Assembly (NCBI RefSeq): GCF_041379945.2
Contig: NZ_JBFTXJ020000002.1
Span: 372,001-436,000 of the forward strand
Length of the DNA stretch: 64,000 nt
Direction: 5' to 3'
From: Aneurinibacillus sp. REN35
GTDB lineage: Bacteria > Bacillota > Bacilli > Aneurinibacillales > Aneurinibacillaceae
Both the position numbers and the translations under genes were made by a program. The stretch's first letter is position 1. Each line of letters opens with the position of its first letter. A model generated the notes under the pieces. That model was not told where the DNA came from. It made no database searches and saw only the letters and a list, made by a program, of their open reading frames with translations. Below, in pieces: positions 53,841 to 62,661 of this stretch.

Positions 53841-53923
53841 CTTCATCGGTAAGAGGTGTATTACGGTGTAGGTTGATCATTGCGAGGAAGAGGGTCATTT
53901 GCACGATGATCACGCTCCTTGTA

Positions 53924-54484
53924 CTATGTAATGCGTGCGTATATACACGTATCGCGTACTTCCTTTCCGTCTACGGAGAGTGCTTCATTTCGCAGAATAC
54001 CTTCCAGTGTAAAGCCCAGCCTTTCGGCAATGGCGCGGCTTTTTACATTTGGAGCGTCGCAGCGGATTTCCACTCTGCGGGCATGCAGTGTATCAAAAGC
54101 AAACGCAGTAATCCCCTCCACTGCTTCTGTCATGTATCCTTGTCCGCTGTAACGGGAATCGATCCAATACCCAATTTCGAATTTTGGAATGTTCCAGTTA
54201 ATCCGGTGCAGTCCCGAGGAGGCGATAAACTCGCCTGTATCCTTGCGAAATACAAGCAGTCGCAACTCTTCTCGCTTCAGAAAGTTGGCGTGAGATTCTC
54301 TGATATTTGCTTCAACATCCTGCTCAGAGGGTTTCTGCTGCAGAAATATCATCCAGGGCGTTAGATCATCTATGGATGCCTGGATAGCCTCATATACCGC
54401 TTTCCCATCCCCTGGCTTTGGCATGCGAATCAGCAATCGTTCGGTATAAAACTCTGTGGGGAAATCAAGCAATAATGGATTCAA
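53924..54484 (-). CDS. GNAT acetyltransferase, RimJ/RimL type
   Basis: About 186 residues: PTEFYTERLLIRMPKPGDGK at the start, LRLLVFRKDTGEFIASSGLH, NIPKFEIGYWIDSRYSGQGY (with the acetyl-CoA-binding RxxGxG form), MTEAVEGITAFAFDTLHARR and NVKSRAIAERLGFTLEGILR. It resembles enzymes that acetylate ribosomal proteins or small amines; target unknown. A TTG at 54484, six bases after GAGG, is preferred to an ATG at 54562 with no SD. Confidence 0.88.
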   Translation of the reverse strand: MNPLLLDFPTEFYTERLLIRMPKPGDGKAVYEAIQASIDDLTPWMIFLQQKPSEQDVEANIRESHANFLKREELRLLVFRKDTGEFIASSGLHRINWNIPKFEIGYWIDSRYSGQGYMTEAVEGITAFAFDTLHARRVEIRCDAPNVKSRAIAERLGFTLEGILRNEALSVDGKEVRDTCIYARIT

Positions 54485-54574
54485 TATCTTCCTCTCCTGT
54501 CCTCTTTTATATGAATTGTTTCTAAGATAATGTCTGAAAGAGAAAGGCCGCTTCTTGTGCATACCGATTTCAGT

Positions 54575-54727
54575 CTATAAGCGCAGAAGAGAGTATGTAT
54601 TAGGCTTCATAAAAGTAGGCACAAATCTTCCATCTGCAATCAGCTCGGATTGGGCGTATCCTTTTGCTGCTGTAGCGAGCGATAAAAAATCAGAAAAAAG
54701 AACACAGTACGTGATGACAATACGCAT
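54575..54727 (-). CDS. possible small secreted or membrane peptide (50 aa)
   Basis: ATG at 54727 gives MRIVITYCVLFSDFLSLATA, AKGYAQSELIADGRFVPTFM and a short tail. The N-terminus resembles a signal peptide with an ATA-A cut. The SD (GAAAGAAG) is weak and distant. No family recognised. Confidence 0.3.
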   Translation of the reverse strand: MRIVITYCVLFSDFLSLATAAKGYAQSELIADGRFVPTFMKPNTYSLLRL

Positions 54728-54908
54728 AATTTGCACTTCTTTCCATCGTATCGCCACATTCTTTTATTAGTATACTGTAATTTTTTGCCTGATTATAGTC
54801 GGATTTTCATTTCAGTGTTGCCAAATGCTGATATAGGGAGGATTTGGTTGGCGATTCATGGATAAGGGCGTTATACTAAAGAAAATAAAAAAGGAAAGGA
54901 TGCGAAAG

Positions 54909-55550
54909 ATGGCAGGTACTCATGTATTTACCAAAAAAGAAGAGTTGGCCAATGCGATTATTCATGGAATTGGCGCGGTATTAAGCGTGGCGGCGCTTGT
55001 TGCGCTCATTGTTACCGCCAGCGCGTCCGGTACCGTATGGCATATTACCAGCTTTACCATATACGGTGTAACCATGCTTCTGTTATATGTCTCTTCAACA
55101 TTGGTGCACAGCTTTCCCGAAGGGCGTGCTAAAGATGTTTTTGAGATTTGCGATCATGCGGCCATTTATTTGTTTATTGCAGGTACGTATACGCCGCTTT
55201 TGTTTTTGGTCGTAAAAGGCGCACTCGGCTGGACGCTGTTTGGGATTGTCTGGGGCATCGCGCTTGCAGGTATCGTGTTTAAGCTGTTTTTTACGAAGCG
55301 GTTTCTGTATATGTCTACCGTACTCTACATTGTAATGGGCTGGCTGATTGTGTTTGCATGGAAGCCGCTGGTGACGGGGTTGGCTTTTGAAGGGGTAGTA
55401 CTCTTGGTAACAGGCGGCATATTGTACACGATCGGTGCGGTATTTTATGTATGGCGCGGCTTTTTGTTTCATCATGCGGTGTGGCATCTGTTCGTATTGG
55501 CAGGATCGATCGTTCATTTCTTCGGTGTCATCCTGTATTTATTGCCATAA
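54909..55550 (+). CDS. trhA: TrhA/hemolysin III-family membrane protein (PAQR)
   Basis: 213 residues, seven helices. FTKKEELANAIIHGIGAVLS, the conserved SSTLVHSFPEGRAKDVFEIC, DHAAIYLFIAGTYTPLLFLV, and the closing HHAVWHLFVLAGSIVHFFGV carry the Ser, Asp and His residues of the PAQR zinc site. B. subtilis YplQ belongs here; hemolysis is not its normal job. ATG at 54909 nine bases after AAAGG. It ends at a terminator just before the crcB pair. Confidence 0.92.
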   Translation: MAGTHVFTKKEELANAIIHGIGAVLSVAALVALIVTASASGTVWHITSFTIYGVTMLLLYVSSTLVHSFPEGRAKDVFEICDHAAIYLFIAGTYTPLLFLVVKGALGWTLFGIVWGIALAGIVFKLFFTKRFLYMSTVLYIVMGWLIVFAWKPLVTGLAFEGVVLLVTGGILYTIGAVFYVWRGFLFHHAVWHLFVLAGSIVHFFGVILYLLP

Positions 55551-55563
55551 CGACGTAACATCG

Positions 55564-55598
55564 AACTCCTATCAGAGAAAGATACGCTGGTAGGAGTT
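55564..55598 (+). terminator. terminator between trhA and crcB
   Basis: AACTCCTATCAG (55564-55575) pairs with CTGGTAGGAGTT (55587-55598) with one mismatch, then TGTTTTT. Confidence 0.85.
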
Positions 55599-55618
55599 TG
55601 TTTTTGGAGGGACATGTG

Positions 55619-56023
55619 ATGGGGTATGTATTCGTGGGGATTGGCGGCATGCTTGGCGCTGTGCTGCGCTATATGCTGGGGATATGGATTGGTGCACAGA
55701 CAGGCAGTGCTTTTCCCTACCCTACCCTGCTTATTAATCTGGTCGGGTGCTTTATCTTAGCTTTTTTCTATACCATAACAGTATCGCGGCTGCCTGTGCA
55801 TCCTCATTTTCGCACCGCATTTGGCAGCGGCTTCATCGGTTCATTTACGACATTCTCTACCTTTAGCTATGAGACGTTTGCGCTTCTTCATGCCAGACGA
55901 TATGAAATAGCTATTATCTATGCTGTAATCAGCGTCGCAGGCGGCTATATCCTTGCGTATTTTGGCGCAAGGCTCGGGCTGATTAAGCGTCTATCGAAGA
56001 CTAGGGAAAGGAAGGATGGCTAA
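55619..56023 (+). CDS. crcB: fluoride channel subunit CrcB/Fluc (first copy)
   Basis: 134 residues, four helices: MGYVFVGIGGMLGAVLRYML (GGxxGAxxRY signature), FPYPTLLINLVGCFILAFFY (N of the pore), and GFIGSFTTFSTFSYETFALL with the double-Phe fluoride track. It forms a dimeric fluoride exporter, probably with the next gene. GGAGGG lies nine bases before the ATG. Its TAA overlaps the next ATG by one base. Confidence 0.95.
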   Translation: MGYVFVGIGGMLGAVLRYMLGIWIGAQTGSAFPYPTLLINLVGCFILAFFYTITVSRLPVHPHFRTAFGSGFIGSFTTFSTFSYETFALLHARRYEIAIIYAVISVAGGYILAYFGARLGLIKRLSKTRERKDG

Positions 56024-56394
56024 TGGTGATCGTCTGGGTAGCACTTGGCGGTTTTTTTGGAGCGATAAGCCGTTATGCTGCGGTGCAGTGGATTGATCGG
56101 CGTATGCATTCCGCGTTTCCATACGGGACCATGACCGTGAATCTTCTCGGTTCGTTTCTGTTGGGTCTGCTGTATGGATGGGATGTGGACCGGCAGCTTA
56201 CCCTGCTGCTTGGCGCGGGTTTTCTTGGCTCGTTTACGACGTTTTCCACATTTGCGTATGAAACTGTGCAGCTGCAAGAAAAAGGAAAACGGAAAGAGAT
56301 TGTTGTATACATAAGCATAAGCGTATTGCTTGGCATCTTGGCTGCTGCACTTGGTTTATGGATCGCCTTGATGGTGATTGTGGCTGCATCATAA
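56023..56394 (+). CDS. crcB: fluoride channel subunit CrcB/Fluc (second copy)
   Basis: 123 residues: LGGFFGAISRYAAVQWIDRR, FPYGTMTVNLLGSFLLGLLY, LLGAGFLGSFTTFSTFAYET. Paired crcB genes in Bacillales usually build a heterodimeric fluoride channel. Translation is coupled to the first copy through ATGGTG overlapping its stop. No fluoride riboswitch core was found upstream. Confidence 0.95.
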   Translation: MVIVWVALGGFFGAISRYAAVQWIDRRMHSAFPYGTMTVNLLGSFLLGLLYGWDVDRQLTLLLGAGFLGSFTTFSTFAYETVQLQEKGKRKEIVVYISISVLLGILAAALGLWIALMVIVAAS

Positions 56395-56426
56395 TTGAAA
56401 TATAGGATAGAGAAAGGATGATAAAA

Positions 56427-57113
56427 ATGAGTATACATCCGAACGTGGCGGAAGCTGCCTCTCTTCTTGGAGAAGCATCGCGGGCAGCCATCCTCATAAG
56501 TTTATTGGACGGGCGTTTTCATACAGCCGGTGAATTAGCTTTTATGGCTGCGATTACCCCGCAAACAGCCAGCTTTCACCTTTCTAGATTAATAGAAGGT
56601 AACCTTGTTCGTGTTGAAAAACACGGACGTCATCGCTATTATCAATTGGCTAATGAAGAGGTTGCGCGCATACTAGAATCGCTTCTTGCTATTTCTCCAC
56701 CTCCCGACGTGCGATCGTTAAAGCAATCCGGTCAAGTAAAGCTGCTTCGGGAAGCCAGAACTTGTTATGACCATTTAGCAGGGAAATTAGGCGTCGATAT
56801 CGCTGAATCGATGCTGAAGGCTGGTTATTTGGAGAAAGAAGAAAGAGAGTTTGTGGTTACGCCTAAAGGGGAAGCGTTTTTAGCTGATTTCGGCATTGAT
56901 ATAAGTGAATTAAAGCGAAAACGCCGTTCATTTTCTCACGCATGTCTGGACTGGAGCGAGCGTCATTATCATCTTGCTGGTGCTCTAGGACATGGACTCA
57001 TGATCCGCTTTTTGGAATTGGGCTGGATCGTTCAAGTCCCGTCTATTCGCGCTATAAAAGTTACAGATAAAGGAAAAGAAGGATTTGCACAATTATTTGC
57101 TATAGCGATGTAA
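56427..57113 (+). CDS. ArsR-like winged-helix regulator
   Basis: 228 residues: the winged HTH VAEAASLLGEASRAAILISL, LDGRFHTAGELAFMAAITPQ, TASFHLSRLIEGNLVRVEKH, GRHRYYQLANEEVARILESL, and a long C-terminal part (TCYDHLAGKLGVDIAESMLK, FSHACLDWSERHYHLAGALG) typical of the larger ArsR relatives. The YDHLAGKLG/CLDWSERHYHLAG pattern occurs in many Bacillales regulators next to transporters, such as the DMT gene at 57196. ATG 56427 with AAAGG nine bases before. Confidence 0.85.
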   Translation: MSIHPNVAEAASLLGEASRAAILISLLDGRFHTAGELAFMAAITPQTASFHLSRLIEGNLVRVEKHGRHRYYQLANEEVARILESLLAISPPPDVRSLKQSGQVKLLREARTCYDHLAGKLGVDIAESMLKAGYLEKEEREFVVTPKGEAFLADFGIDISELKRKRRSFSHACLDWSERHYHLAGALGHGLMIRFLELGWIVQVPSIRAIKVTDKGKEGFAQLFAIAM

Positions 57114-57122
57114 TATAAGTGC

Positions 57123-57188
57123 AGAGAAAAACCCCTCCTTGGTAGACAGAACGCGCTTCTTCTTTCTGCATACGATGAGGGGTTCTCT
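57123..57188. terminator. terminator between the ArsR-like and DMT genes
   Basis: AGAGAA-AAACCCCTC (left) pairs with GAGGGGTTCTCT (57177-57188). The loop is long. Confidence 0.6.
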
Positions 57189-57195
57189 CATTCAT

Positions 57196-58080
57196 TTATA
57201 ACGTGTTTTTAACCAGCTCGTTTTTCTGCTGAAAATTACTATTTACAAGATAGATGCCCATAATGATAAACAAGCCGCCAACGATGAGCGAAGGGGATAG
57301 CGGCTCCCCTAATAGTATCCAACCGGTTACTACACCGAAGAACGGAGCCAAAAATAAAAAGGCGCTGGTTTTTCCAGGATCACTCTTTTGTAGGAGATAA
57401 TACCAAACGGCAAACTGAACGATGGAAGACATGATGCTTAACCATAACAAAATAAGTAATGAATTGCTGGTCAGAATGAAAAATGATGTTTCAAGAGTAA
57501 AGCTGCCAAGCAAAAGTAAGATTCCGCCAAAAAGCATCTGATAGGCTGATAGAACCCATGTATCAAAGAGTGCACTCCATTTTTTAGCCAGTAATGTAGA
57601 GATGGCCCAAAAAACAGCAGAAAGAATTCCGAAAAGAATGCCAATCCTATATTCAATTTGCGCTCCCATCGTAATGACTACCCCTACAATTCCAGATAGA
57701 ACACCGACCCATTGATAAAGCTTGTAGCGTGCATGAGAAAAAATGGTGGCGAATACAACAACCAGTAACGGATTGGTGAAGGTAAGAATGGAAGATTCAC
57801 TGGCTGTAATCGTTCGTAAACTCAAGAAAATACACCCCATAACACCGGCTGTTTGGAAAGCGCCAATGATAAGAATCCGGACCCAGTGTTCTTTCGTAGT
57901 TGGATGCGGCCGTTTTAAAGCCATAACGAGTACCGCCATGATGACTCCGGCAAGGATGAAGCGTACTGCCGCTAACAGTAAGGGGGATGAATAAGGCAAC
58001 CCCATTTTCACGACGGCGAAAGAAGAACCCATTAAAAACGTTGTCAGAAGCACTAACGATATAAATTTGAACGTATTCAT
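57196..58080 (-). CDS. DMT-superfamily EamA transporter
   Basis: 294 residues, about ten helices in two EamA repeats: FLMGSSFAVVKMGLPYSSPL, LAAVRFILAGVIMAVLVMAL, ASESSILTFTNPLLVVVFAT, and in the second half FWAISTLLAKKWSALFDTWV, SAFLFLAPFFGVVTGWILLG, EPLSPSLIVGGLFIIMGIYL. Probably an exporter of small metabolites. ATG at 58080 seven bases after GGGGAG. Convergent with the ArsR-like gene. Confidence 0.88.
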   Translation of the reverse strand: MNTFKFISLVLLTTFLMGSSFAVVKMGLPYSSPLLLAAVRFILAGVIMAVLVMALKRPHPTTKEHWVRILIIGAFQTAGVMGCIFLSLRTITASESSILTFTNPLLVVVFATIFSHARYKLYQWVGVLSGIVGVVITMGAQIEYRIGILFGILSAVFWAISTLLAKKWSALFDTWVLSAYQMLFGGILLLLGSFTLETSFFILTSNSLLILLWLSIMSSIVQFAVWYYLLQKSDPGKTSAFLFLAPFFGVVTGWILLGEPLSPSLIVGGLFIIMGIYLVNSNFQQKNELVKNTL

Positions 58081-58203
58081 TTTCAAACTCCCCACATAGT
58101 ATAATGACCAATCTATAGCCATTATAAATGCTGAATACTTCAACTCTAATCGAAATATGGAATGCATACAAAAGATGGCTCTATTCTTCCCCGTATAGTG
58201 AAG

Positions 58204-58500
58204 CTATCCCAAAAAGGGAACGACAACCAACAGGGCCGCCGAGCAAAGAACAAGGAAAAGCGACATGCGCGGCGGCAACTTTTTTCTCCCCTTTCCGACG
58301 TACCAGCCGGAGAATTGCAGCATATTCCGATACAGAACAAGCAATAGCAATAAAATCGAAATGCCAATCAGCCACGAATACTCATTATGGCTCAAGTCCA
58401 CTCCCACTGCTGTATACATTGATTTGAGCACCGTTCCTAGCAATCCGCCTAAAAGCAAAAGCAGCACAAGTACCCTGATCAGCTCGAGTAAAAATCTCAT
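58204..58500 (-). CDS. small membrane protein (98 aa)
   Basis: Three hydrophobic segments: LLELIRVLVLLLLLGGLLGT, YSWLIGISILLLLLVLYRNM, and LFLVLCSAALLVVVPFLG. A basic loop (YVGKGRKKLPPR) precedes the last. No family recognised. ATG 58500 lies after AGGTGGGATATAAAGGA; a GTG at 58515 is possible. It follows the acetyltransferase on the same strand. Confidence 0.7.
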   Translation of the reverse strand: MRFLLELIRVLVLLLLLGGLLGTVLKSMYTAVGVDLSHNEYSWLIGISILLLLLVLYRNMLQFSGWYVGKGRKKLPPRMSLFLVLCSAALLVVVPFLG

Positions 58501-58543
58501 TCCTTTATATCCCACCTATCATTCATGCCAACATATAGGGTTG

Positions 58544-59041
58544 TTAGTTATGATCCAACAGCAGTTCATAGAAGAATACATCCTGCCATGTGCCGAACTT
58601 ATGGCCGACCTCTTTGAAGTGACCGACAAGCGTGAAGCCGAATCCCTCATGCAGCTTTACGCTTGTCTCGTTGCCACCTGTAATCCCGGCGATGATCGCA
58701 TGATACTTGTGTTCTTTTGCGCGTACAAGCAGTTCTTTTACGAGAGCTTTACCGATGCCCTGCCCCTGGTAAGCGGCATCAATATATACCGACAGTTCGG
58801 CCGTTTGAGCATACGCAGGTTTGGTTCGGAACGGGGAGAGACAACTGTATCCGATGACGCGGTCATGCATTTGGGCAACCAGCAGCGGATGCCTGCCTCC
58901 GTAATGGGAAAACCATTCCATACGCTGCGTAAGCGTCAGCTCTTCGATATCAAAGGTGGCGTTCGACGTACGAATGGCATGATTGTAGATCGAAAGCATG
59001 GCTGCGACATCGTTTCGCTGTGCCTCCCGAATCTCGACCAT
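58544..59041 (-). CDS. GNAT acetyltransferase, phosphinothricin-acetyltransferase-like
   Basis: 165 residues: MVEIREAQRNDVAAMLSIYN, HAIRTSNATFDIEELTLTQR, the acetyl-CoA loop YQGQGIGKALVKELLVRAKE and ETSVKLHEGFGFTLVGHFKE, ending with VGHKFGTWQDVFFYELLL. The GHKFGxWxD ending is typical of the PAT/MddA group, which acetylates phosphinothricin, methionine sulfoximine or similar amines. ATG 59041 after GGAGGGGAGCAAT. Follows the aminopeptidase by 19 bp on the same strand, so they are probably co-transcribed. Confidence 0.88.
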   Translation of the reverse strand: MVEIREAQRNDVAAMLSIYNHAIRTSNATFDIEELTLTQRMEWFSHYGGRHPLLVAQMHDRVIGYSCLSPFRTKPAYAQTAELSVYIDAAYQGQGIGKALVKELLVRAKEHKYHAIIAGITGGNETSVKLHEGFGFTLVGHFKEVGHKFGTWQDVFFYELLLDHN

Positions 59042-59060
59042 ATTGCTCCCCTCCCCTTTC

Positions 59061-60290
59061 TTACGCCCAGTTTCCGTGGCGGAAAATCGGTTCTCTCGTT
59101 CCGTCCGCCATCTCTCCATCAATATTCATCTCAGCAGAGCCTACCATAAAATCAACGTGTGTCAGGCTCGTATTCAGACCATTCTGTTCAATTTCTTCTT
59201 TGCTCATCGTTTTTCCGCCTTCAAGACAAAATGCATAGGCATTGCCAATCGCTAAATGATTGGACGCATTCTCATCAAACAGCGTGTTATAGAAGATAAG
59301 GTTCGCATTTGAAATGGGCGAATTGTGCGGGACAAGCGCTACCTCACCTAGATAATGCGAGCCTTCATCGGTATCAATCAGCTGCTTGAGCGTTTCATAT
59401 CCAGTTTCAGCTTTGATATCAACGATTCGTCCTTTTTCGAAGGTAAGTGAGAAATTCTCAATCAGATTACCACCGTAGTTAAGCGGCTTCGTGCTTGCGA
59501 CAGTTCCGTTTACCCCTTCCTTTAAAGGGACAGTAAATACTTCTTCGGTTGGGATGTTGGCGATAAATGGCACGTCCTTCTCGCTTACAGACCCGCCTCC
59601 GACCCAGAGATGGTTCGGCGGCAGTTCAATGGTTAGATCAGTACCCGGCGCTTGATAGTGAAGATACTTATACTTTTTCTTATTAAGAAGGGTCACTTTC
59701 TCATCAAGCTTCGCATTGTGTTCGCGCCATGCTTGAACCGGGTCTTCAAGATCGGCACGGACCGCACGGAAGATCGCTTCCCACAGCGCATCCACTTGCT
59801 CATTCTCCGGTTTATCTGTGAACACTTTGGCCGCCCATTCGCTTGATGGGACAGCGACAATGCTCCAGCTTACTTTGTCGGCGGAAACATAGCGACGGAA
59901 TGTATCCATTGCTTGCCCCGATGCTTTGGCTGCGTCAGCGATTCGCTTCGGTTCAATACCTTTTAAAAGCTCTGGATTAGAAGAGATAATGTGAAGGAAG
60001 CAGGCACCGTCTTCCGCCATCTCCTCAAACCCTTTGGCACGCCAGAGTGGATATTCGCTGAATGCTTCATCGGGTGCCAACTCATATTTAATTCGGGTGC
60101 TCACTTCATCGTTCCATTCAATGTGAACATTTTTGGCCCCGGCTTCATATGCTTTTTTGACCACCATGCGCGCAAACTCTATAGCGTTAATCGGTGCTTG
60201 CAGCACCATTGTTTGTCCAGGCTGCACATTGACGCCAACTCGTACAGCCAACTCGGCGTATTTGTCTAATTTTTGCTCGAATGTAAACAT
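59061..60290 (-). CDS. M29-family (thermophilic) aminopeptidase
   Basis: About 409 residues: MFTFEQKLDKYAELAVRVGV, NVQPGQTMVLQAPINAIEFA, TDLTIELPPNHLWVGGGSVS, NIPTEEVFTVPLKEGVNGTV, the metal-binding LGEVALVPHNSPISNANLIF, YNTLFDENASNHLAIGNAYA (Glu, Glu, His), and NTSLTHVDFMVGSAEMNIDG with further His and Asp ligands. This is the AmpS/PepS/AmpT family that removes N-terminal residues in the cytosol. ATG 60290 nine bases after AAGGAGG. Confidence 0.95.
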   Translation of the reverse strand: MFTFEQKLDKYAELAVRVGVNVQPGQTMVLQAPINAIEFARMVVKKAYEAGAKNVHIEWNDEVSTRIKYELAPDEAFSEYPLWRAKGFEEMAEDGACFLHIISSNPELLKGIEPKRIADAAKASGQAMDTFRRYVSADKVSWSIVAVPSSEWAAKVFTDKPENEQVDALWEAIFRAVRADLEDPVQAWREHNAKLDEKVTLLNKKKYKYLHYQAPGTDLTIELPPNHLWVGGGSVSEKDVPFIANIPTEEVFTVPLKEGVNGTVASTKPLNYGGNLIENFSLTFEKGRIVDIKAETGYETLKQLIDTDEGSHYLGEVALVPHNSPISNANLIFYNTLFDENASNHLAIGNAYAFCLEGGKTMSKEEIEQNGLNTSLTHVDFMVGSAEMNIDGEMADGTREPIFRHGNWA

Positions 60291-60731
60291 CAATAAATTC
60301 CTCCTTTTGGGGCTAGCGATAAGTTAACTATAAAAAAACGTATGACTATAGTAAACTTCAAATTCCATAATTAGGGTGCCCGAATGTGTAGCTTGGAATA
60401 ACATGGTTTTGTCGTAAAGAAATAATACTCTCTTCATAATTTGATCATGATTTCAAAAAGATTACAAGGTAGCATACATATTGGGAGAACACCCCATTAT
60501 CTACTTCACAAGAGGGATTTACATAAAGAACAGAATCACATAAAGGAATGCAAGACAGACAGAGGATGACGCATATGAAGCACCGCATTATGAACAGCAG
60601 ATGATAGACGATGAGGATATGGATTTCTAAGCAATGACCCTATCTTAACGAACATAACCGCATCCAAGAGCCCCCGCTCTTTTTATATATTTCCCCCGGT
60701 CTATAATGATAGAACCGGGGGTTTGTGCTTG
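60291..60731. other. 441-bp spacer with a terminator at its right end
   Basis: No coding-quality gene. A short acidic reading frame near 60556-60630 (EDDAYEAPHYEQQMIDDEDM) has no usable start. CCCCCGGT (60693-60700) and ACCGGGGG (60714-60721) form the terminator of the - strand nitrilase-type gene. Confidence 0.5.
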
Positions 60732-61529
60732 CTATTGGTACAATTTTGGCCTTCGTTCTGTGAGATAGTCATATACTTCTTTGCTTTTATGGATGTCTGC
60801 AAGTGAGAATTGGATGGTTTTGATCTCTCGTGCGTCTTCTTCGCTCCTACATTCTAGCAGGATATCTCCTTGTGGACCTACAATCATACTTCCGCCGCGA
60901 TACACAAAAGATCGATGGGTACCGACCCGGTTGCAGTATGCGACGAACAGTTGATTTTCTAGGGCGCGGGCAATGGTAAAAATCCGGTGCGGATATTCAT
61001 ACGGGGACATGTTGGCGCTGGGTACGAAGAGAATCTGTACACCTTGTGCTGCCAGCGTGCGCGCCGCTTCAGGAAATTCGATATCAAAGCACACAAGAAT
61101 CCCCATCCGTACGCCGTCAACATCCACTGTAATGAATGTGCTACCAGGCGCCGTTACCTTTTTCTCTCCCGCAAACAAATGGATTTTTCGATAGTAGGCA
61201 AGCGGTGTAGCGTCCCGATGCATAAAGCATGTCGTATTATATACGCATCCGTCCGCTCCTAACTCGGGAAACGAGTAGATGAGATGGAGCGGATAATCTG
61301 CAAGCTTGGCTTGAAGTCGAGCTGTACTTTTACCGTTGCGCGGCTCGGCAAGCGTCCGCAGTTCGTCTTTACGTACAAATCCGGTGAGGATAATTTCTGG
61401 CAGGACGAGAATATCTGCTCCCTGCGCATAGGCTTCTTCAATGGCCTGCTCGATTTCTTGCAGATTCGTCTCCTTCTCTCCCTCAACACACGGTATTTGT
61501 GCTAGTGCAATAGACCATGTTTGTTTCAC
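60732..61529 (-). CDS. carbon-nitrogen hydrolase (nitrilase superfamily amidase)
   Basis: 265 residues with the Glu-Lys-Cys triad: Glu in GADILVLPEIILTGF, Lys in LAYYRKIHLFAGEKKV, and Cys in GVRMGILVCFDIEFPEAART. NMSPYEYPHRIFTIARALEN and FVAYCNRVGTHRSFVYRGGS follow. It hydrolyses an amide such as an omega-amidase or carbamoyl substrate; exact substrate unknown. GTG at 61529, nine bases after GGAGG, is preferred to an ATG twelve codons upstream that has no SD. Confidence 0.9.
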   Translation of the reverse strand: MKQTWSIALAQIPCVEGEKETNLQEIEQAIEEAYAQGADILVLPEIILTGFVRKDELRTLAEPRNGKSTARLQAKLADYPLHLIYSFPELGADGCVYNTTCFMHRDATPLAYYRKIHLFAGEKKVTAPGSTFITVDVDGVRMGILVCFDIEFPEAARTLAAQGVQILFVPSANMSPYEYPHRIFTIARALENQLFVAYCNRVGTHRSFVYRGGSMIVGPQGDILLECRSEEDAREIKTIQFSLADIHKSKEVYDYLTERRPKLYQ

Positions 61530-61575
61530 TCTTCTATCCCTCCCTATATCAAAAGCTGTCTTCATTATAATAAGA

Positions 61576-61602
61576 AACCACCCGAAAATCTTCCGGGTGG
61601 TT
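61576..61602. terminator. hairpin upstream of the nitrilase-type gene
   Basis: AACCACCCG (61576-61584) pairs with CGGGTGGTT (61594-61602). It ends the - strand transcript of the small gene at 61630-61770. Confidence 0.75.
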
Positions 61603-61629
61603 AGTACGTGTGTGTTTATGCTTTTCTTT

Positions 61630-61770
61630 CTATGAATACGGCTGCTGATTTGTAATGGTATACGGATTTTCTTTTAGCAGTGCCAATCTGCGCTCGGTCG
61701 TCACCGAATGAGGAGTAAGTGCGGCAAGACCTACCAGCAGCAGAATCACTGTAATGCCAGATAGAATCAT
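61630..61770 (-). CDS. 46-residue membrane peptide
   Basis: ATG at 61770 after AAGGAGGGCAGACC, a near-ideal SD. The product MILSGITVILLLVGLAALTP has one membrane helix, followed by a short hydrophilic tail (HSVTTERRLALLKENPYTIT...). It has its own terminator at 61576. No family recognised; single-helix peptides of this kind often modulate larger membrane proteins. Confidence 0.7.
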   Translation of the reverse strand: MILSGITVILLLVGLAALTPHSVTTERRLALLKENPYTITNQQPYS

Positions 61771-61867
61771 GGTCTGCCCTCCTTATTAGGGAATGTACTC
61801 CTTTATTACCCATTTTTACCTTTTGAAAAACAAATCTTCCCTATTCATTGGTGTTGTATGCTATCTC

Positions 61868-62476
61868 TCATGTATTAGATGAATTTGCACGGCGTCGAAC
61901 TTTTATCAGCACAACAATTAATACGATCAAACAAAGAGCTGCCGTAAGAATATGCGGCTTATAGTGGTGCAGATAATACTCGACAATCGTCCATTTTGCT
62001 CCCAGCTTCCAGCCCAGCGTAATGAAGATGAATACCCAAAAGAGGCCGCCAGGGTACGCATATAGCGCAAATTTACGAAACGATAGTCTAGACATGCCTG
62101 CTAGATATGGAGTTAAATGGCGCGCCCCTGGAATGAAGTAACCGATTACAAGGAGGAAGGCGCCAAATCTGCGAAAGAGCCGCTGGGTATAGCGGATTTT
62201 TCGTTTGGTTATACCGAATTTCGGGCCGAACTTTCTGAGGAACGGAAGGCCAAGTCTTCTTCCCAGCGTATAGTTGATTGTCATGCCGACCATGGAACCG
62301 AAGCATGCACAGGAAAAGGCAAGTCCATACTTCATACTTCCTTTTGCAACAGTATATCCGACGAACATCATTAAGATTTCATCCGGGATCGGCAGACCAA
62401 CGATCCCACCGATCATTGCCACCACGATTCCGATATAACCGTAGTGACCAAGTAACTCACTGAGTTGTTGTTCCAT
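61868..62476 (-). CDS. DedA-family membrane protein
   Basis: 202 residues: LSELLGHYGYIGIVVAMIGG, VGLPIPDEILMMFVGYTVAK, the DedA/SNARE-assoc signature GMTINYTLGRRLGLPFLRKF, then RRFGAFLLVIGYFIPGARHL (the FxRxxPGxR-type loop) and LAGMSRLSFRKFALYAYPGG. Some DedA proteins flip undecaprenyl phosphate or phospholipids across the membrane. GGGGATGGT lies before the ATG. Monocistronic. Confidence 0.92.
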   Translation of the reverse strand: MEQQLSELLGHYGYIGIVVAMIGGIVGLPIPDEILMMFVGYTVAKGSMKYGLAFSCACFGSMVGMTINYTLGRRLGLPFLRKFGPKFGITKRKIRYTQRLFRRFGAFLLVIGYFIPGARHLTPYLAGMSRLSFRKFALYAYPGGLFWVFIFITLGWKLGAKWTIVEYYLHHYKPHILTAALCLIVLIVVLIKVRRRANSSNT

Positions 62477-62661
62477 ACCATCCCCGCTTTTCTCACCGTA
62501 ACGACTATCTATATTACATTCTCAACCATAAGAGTACCATAAGGAACAGGCCAAAATCCAACTTTTTAGCTAAAATCCCTTCCTTTTACAAATGTAACGA
62601 TATCCTTACATTGACGGGTCATGCCACAAGACGTATCGTAGAAGGAAAAAGGAGAATACCA

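Noticed and set aside
53873-54364. 163-codon + strand frame opposite the GNAT gene
   Set aside because: The GNAT motifs on the - strand are unmistakable; this frame has no SD and no family pattern.
55551-55618. Fluoride riboswitch before the crcB pair
   Set aside because: The short space is filled by the trhA terminator and the crcB ribosome binding site; no riboswitch core was found.
58265-59149. 294-codon open frame on the + strand
   Set aside because: It lies antisense over the small membrane protein and the PAT-like acetyltransferase, both with clear motifs and SD sites.
60556-60630. Short acidic frame ending MIDDEDMDF
   Set aside because: Protein-like, but no ATG, GTG or TTG with an SD at a useful place; listed only as part of the spacer.
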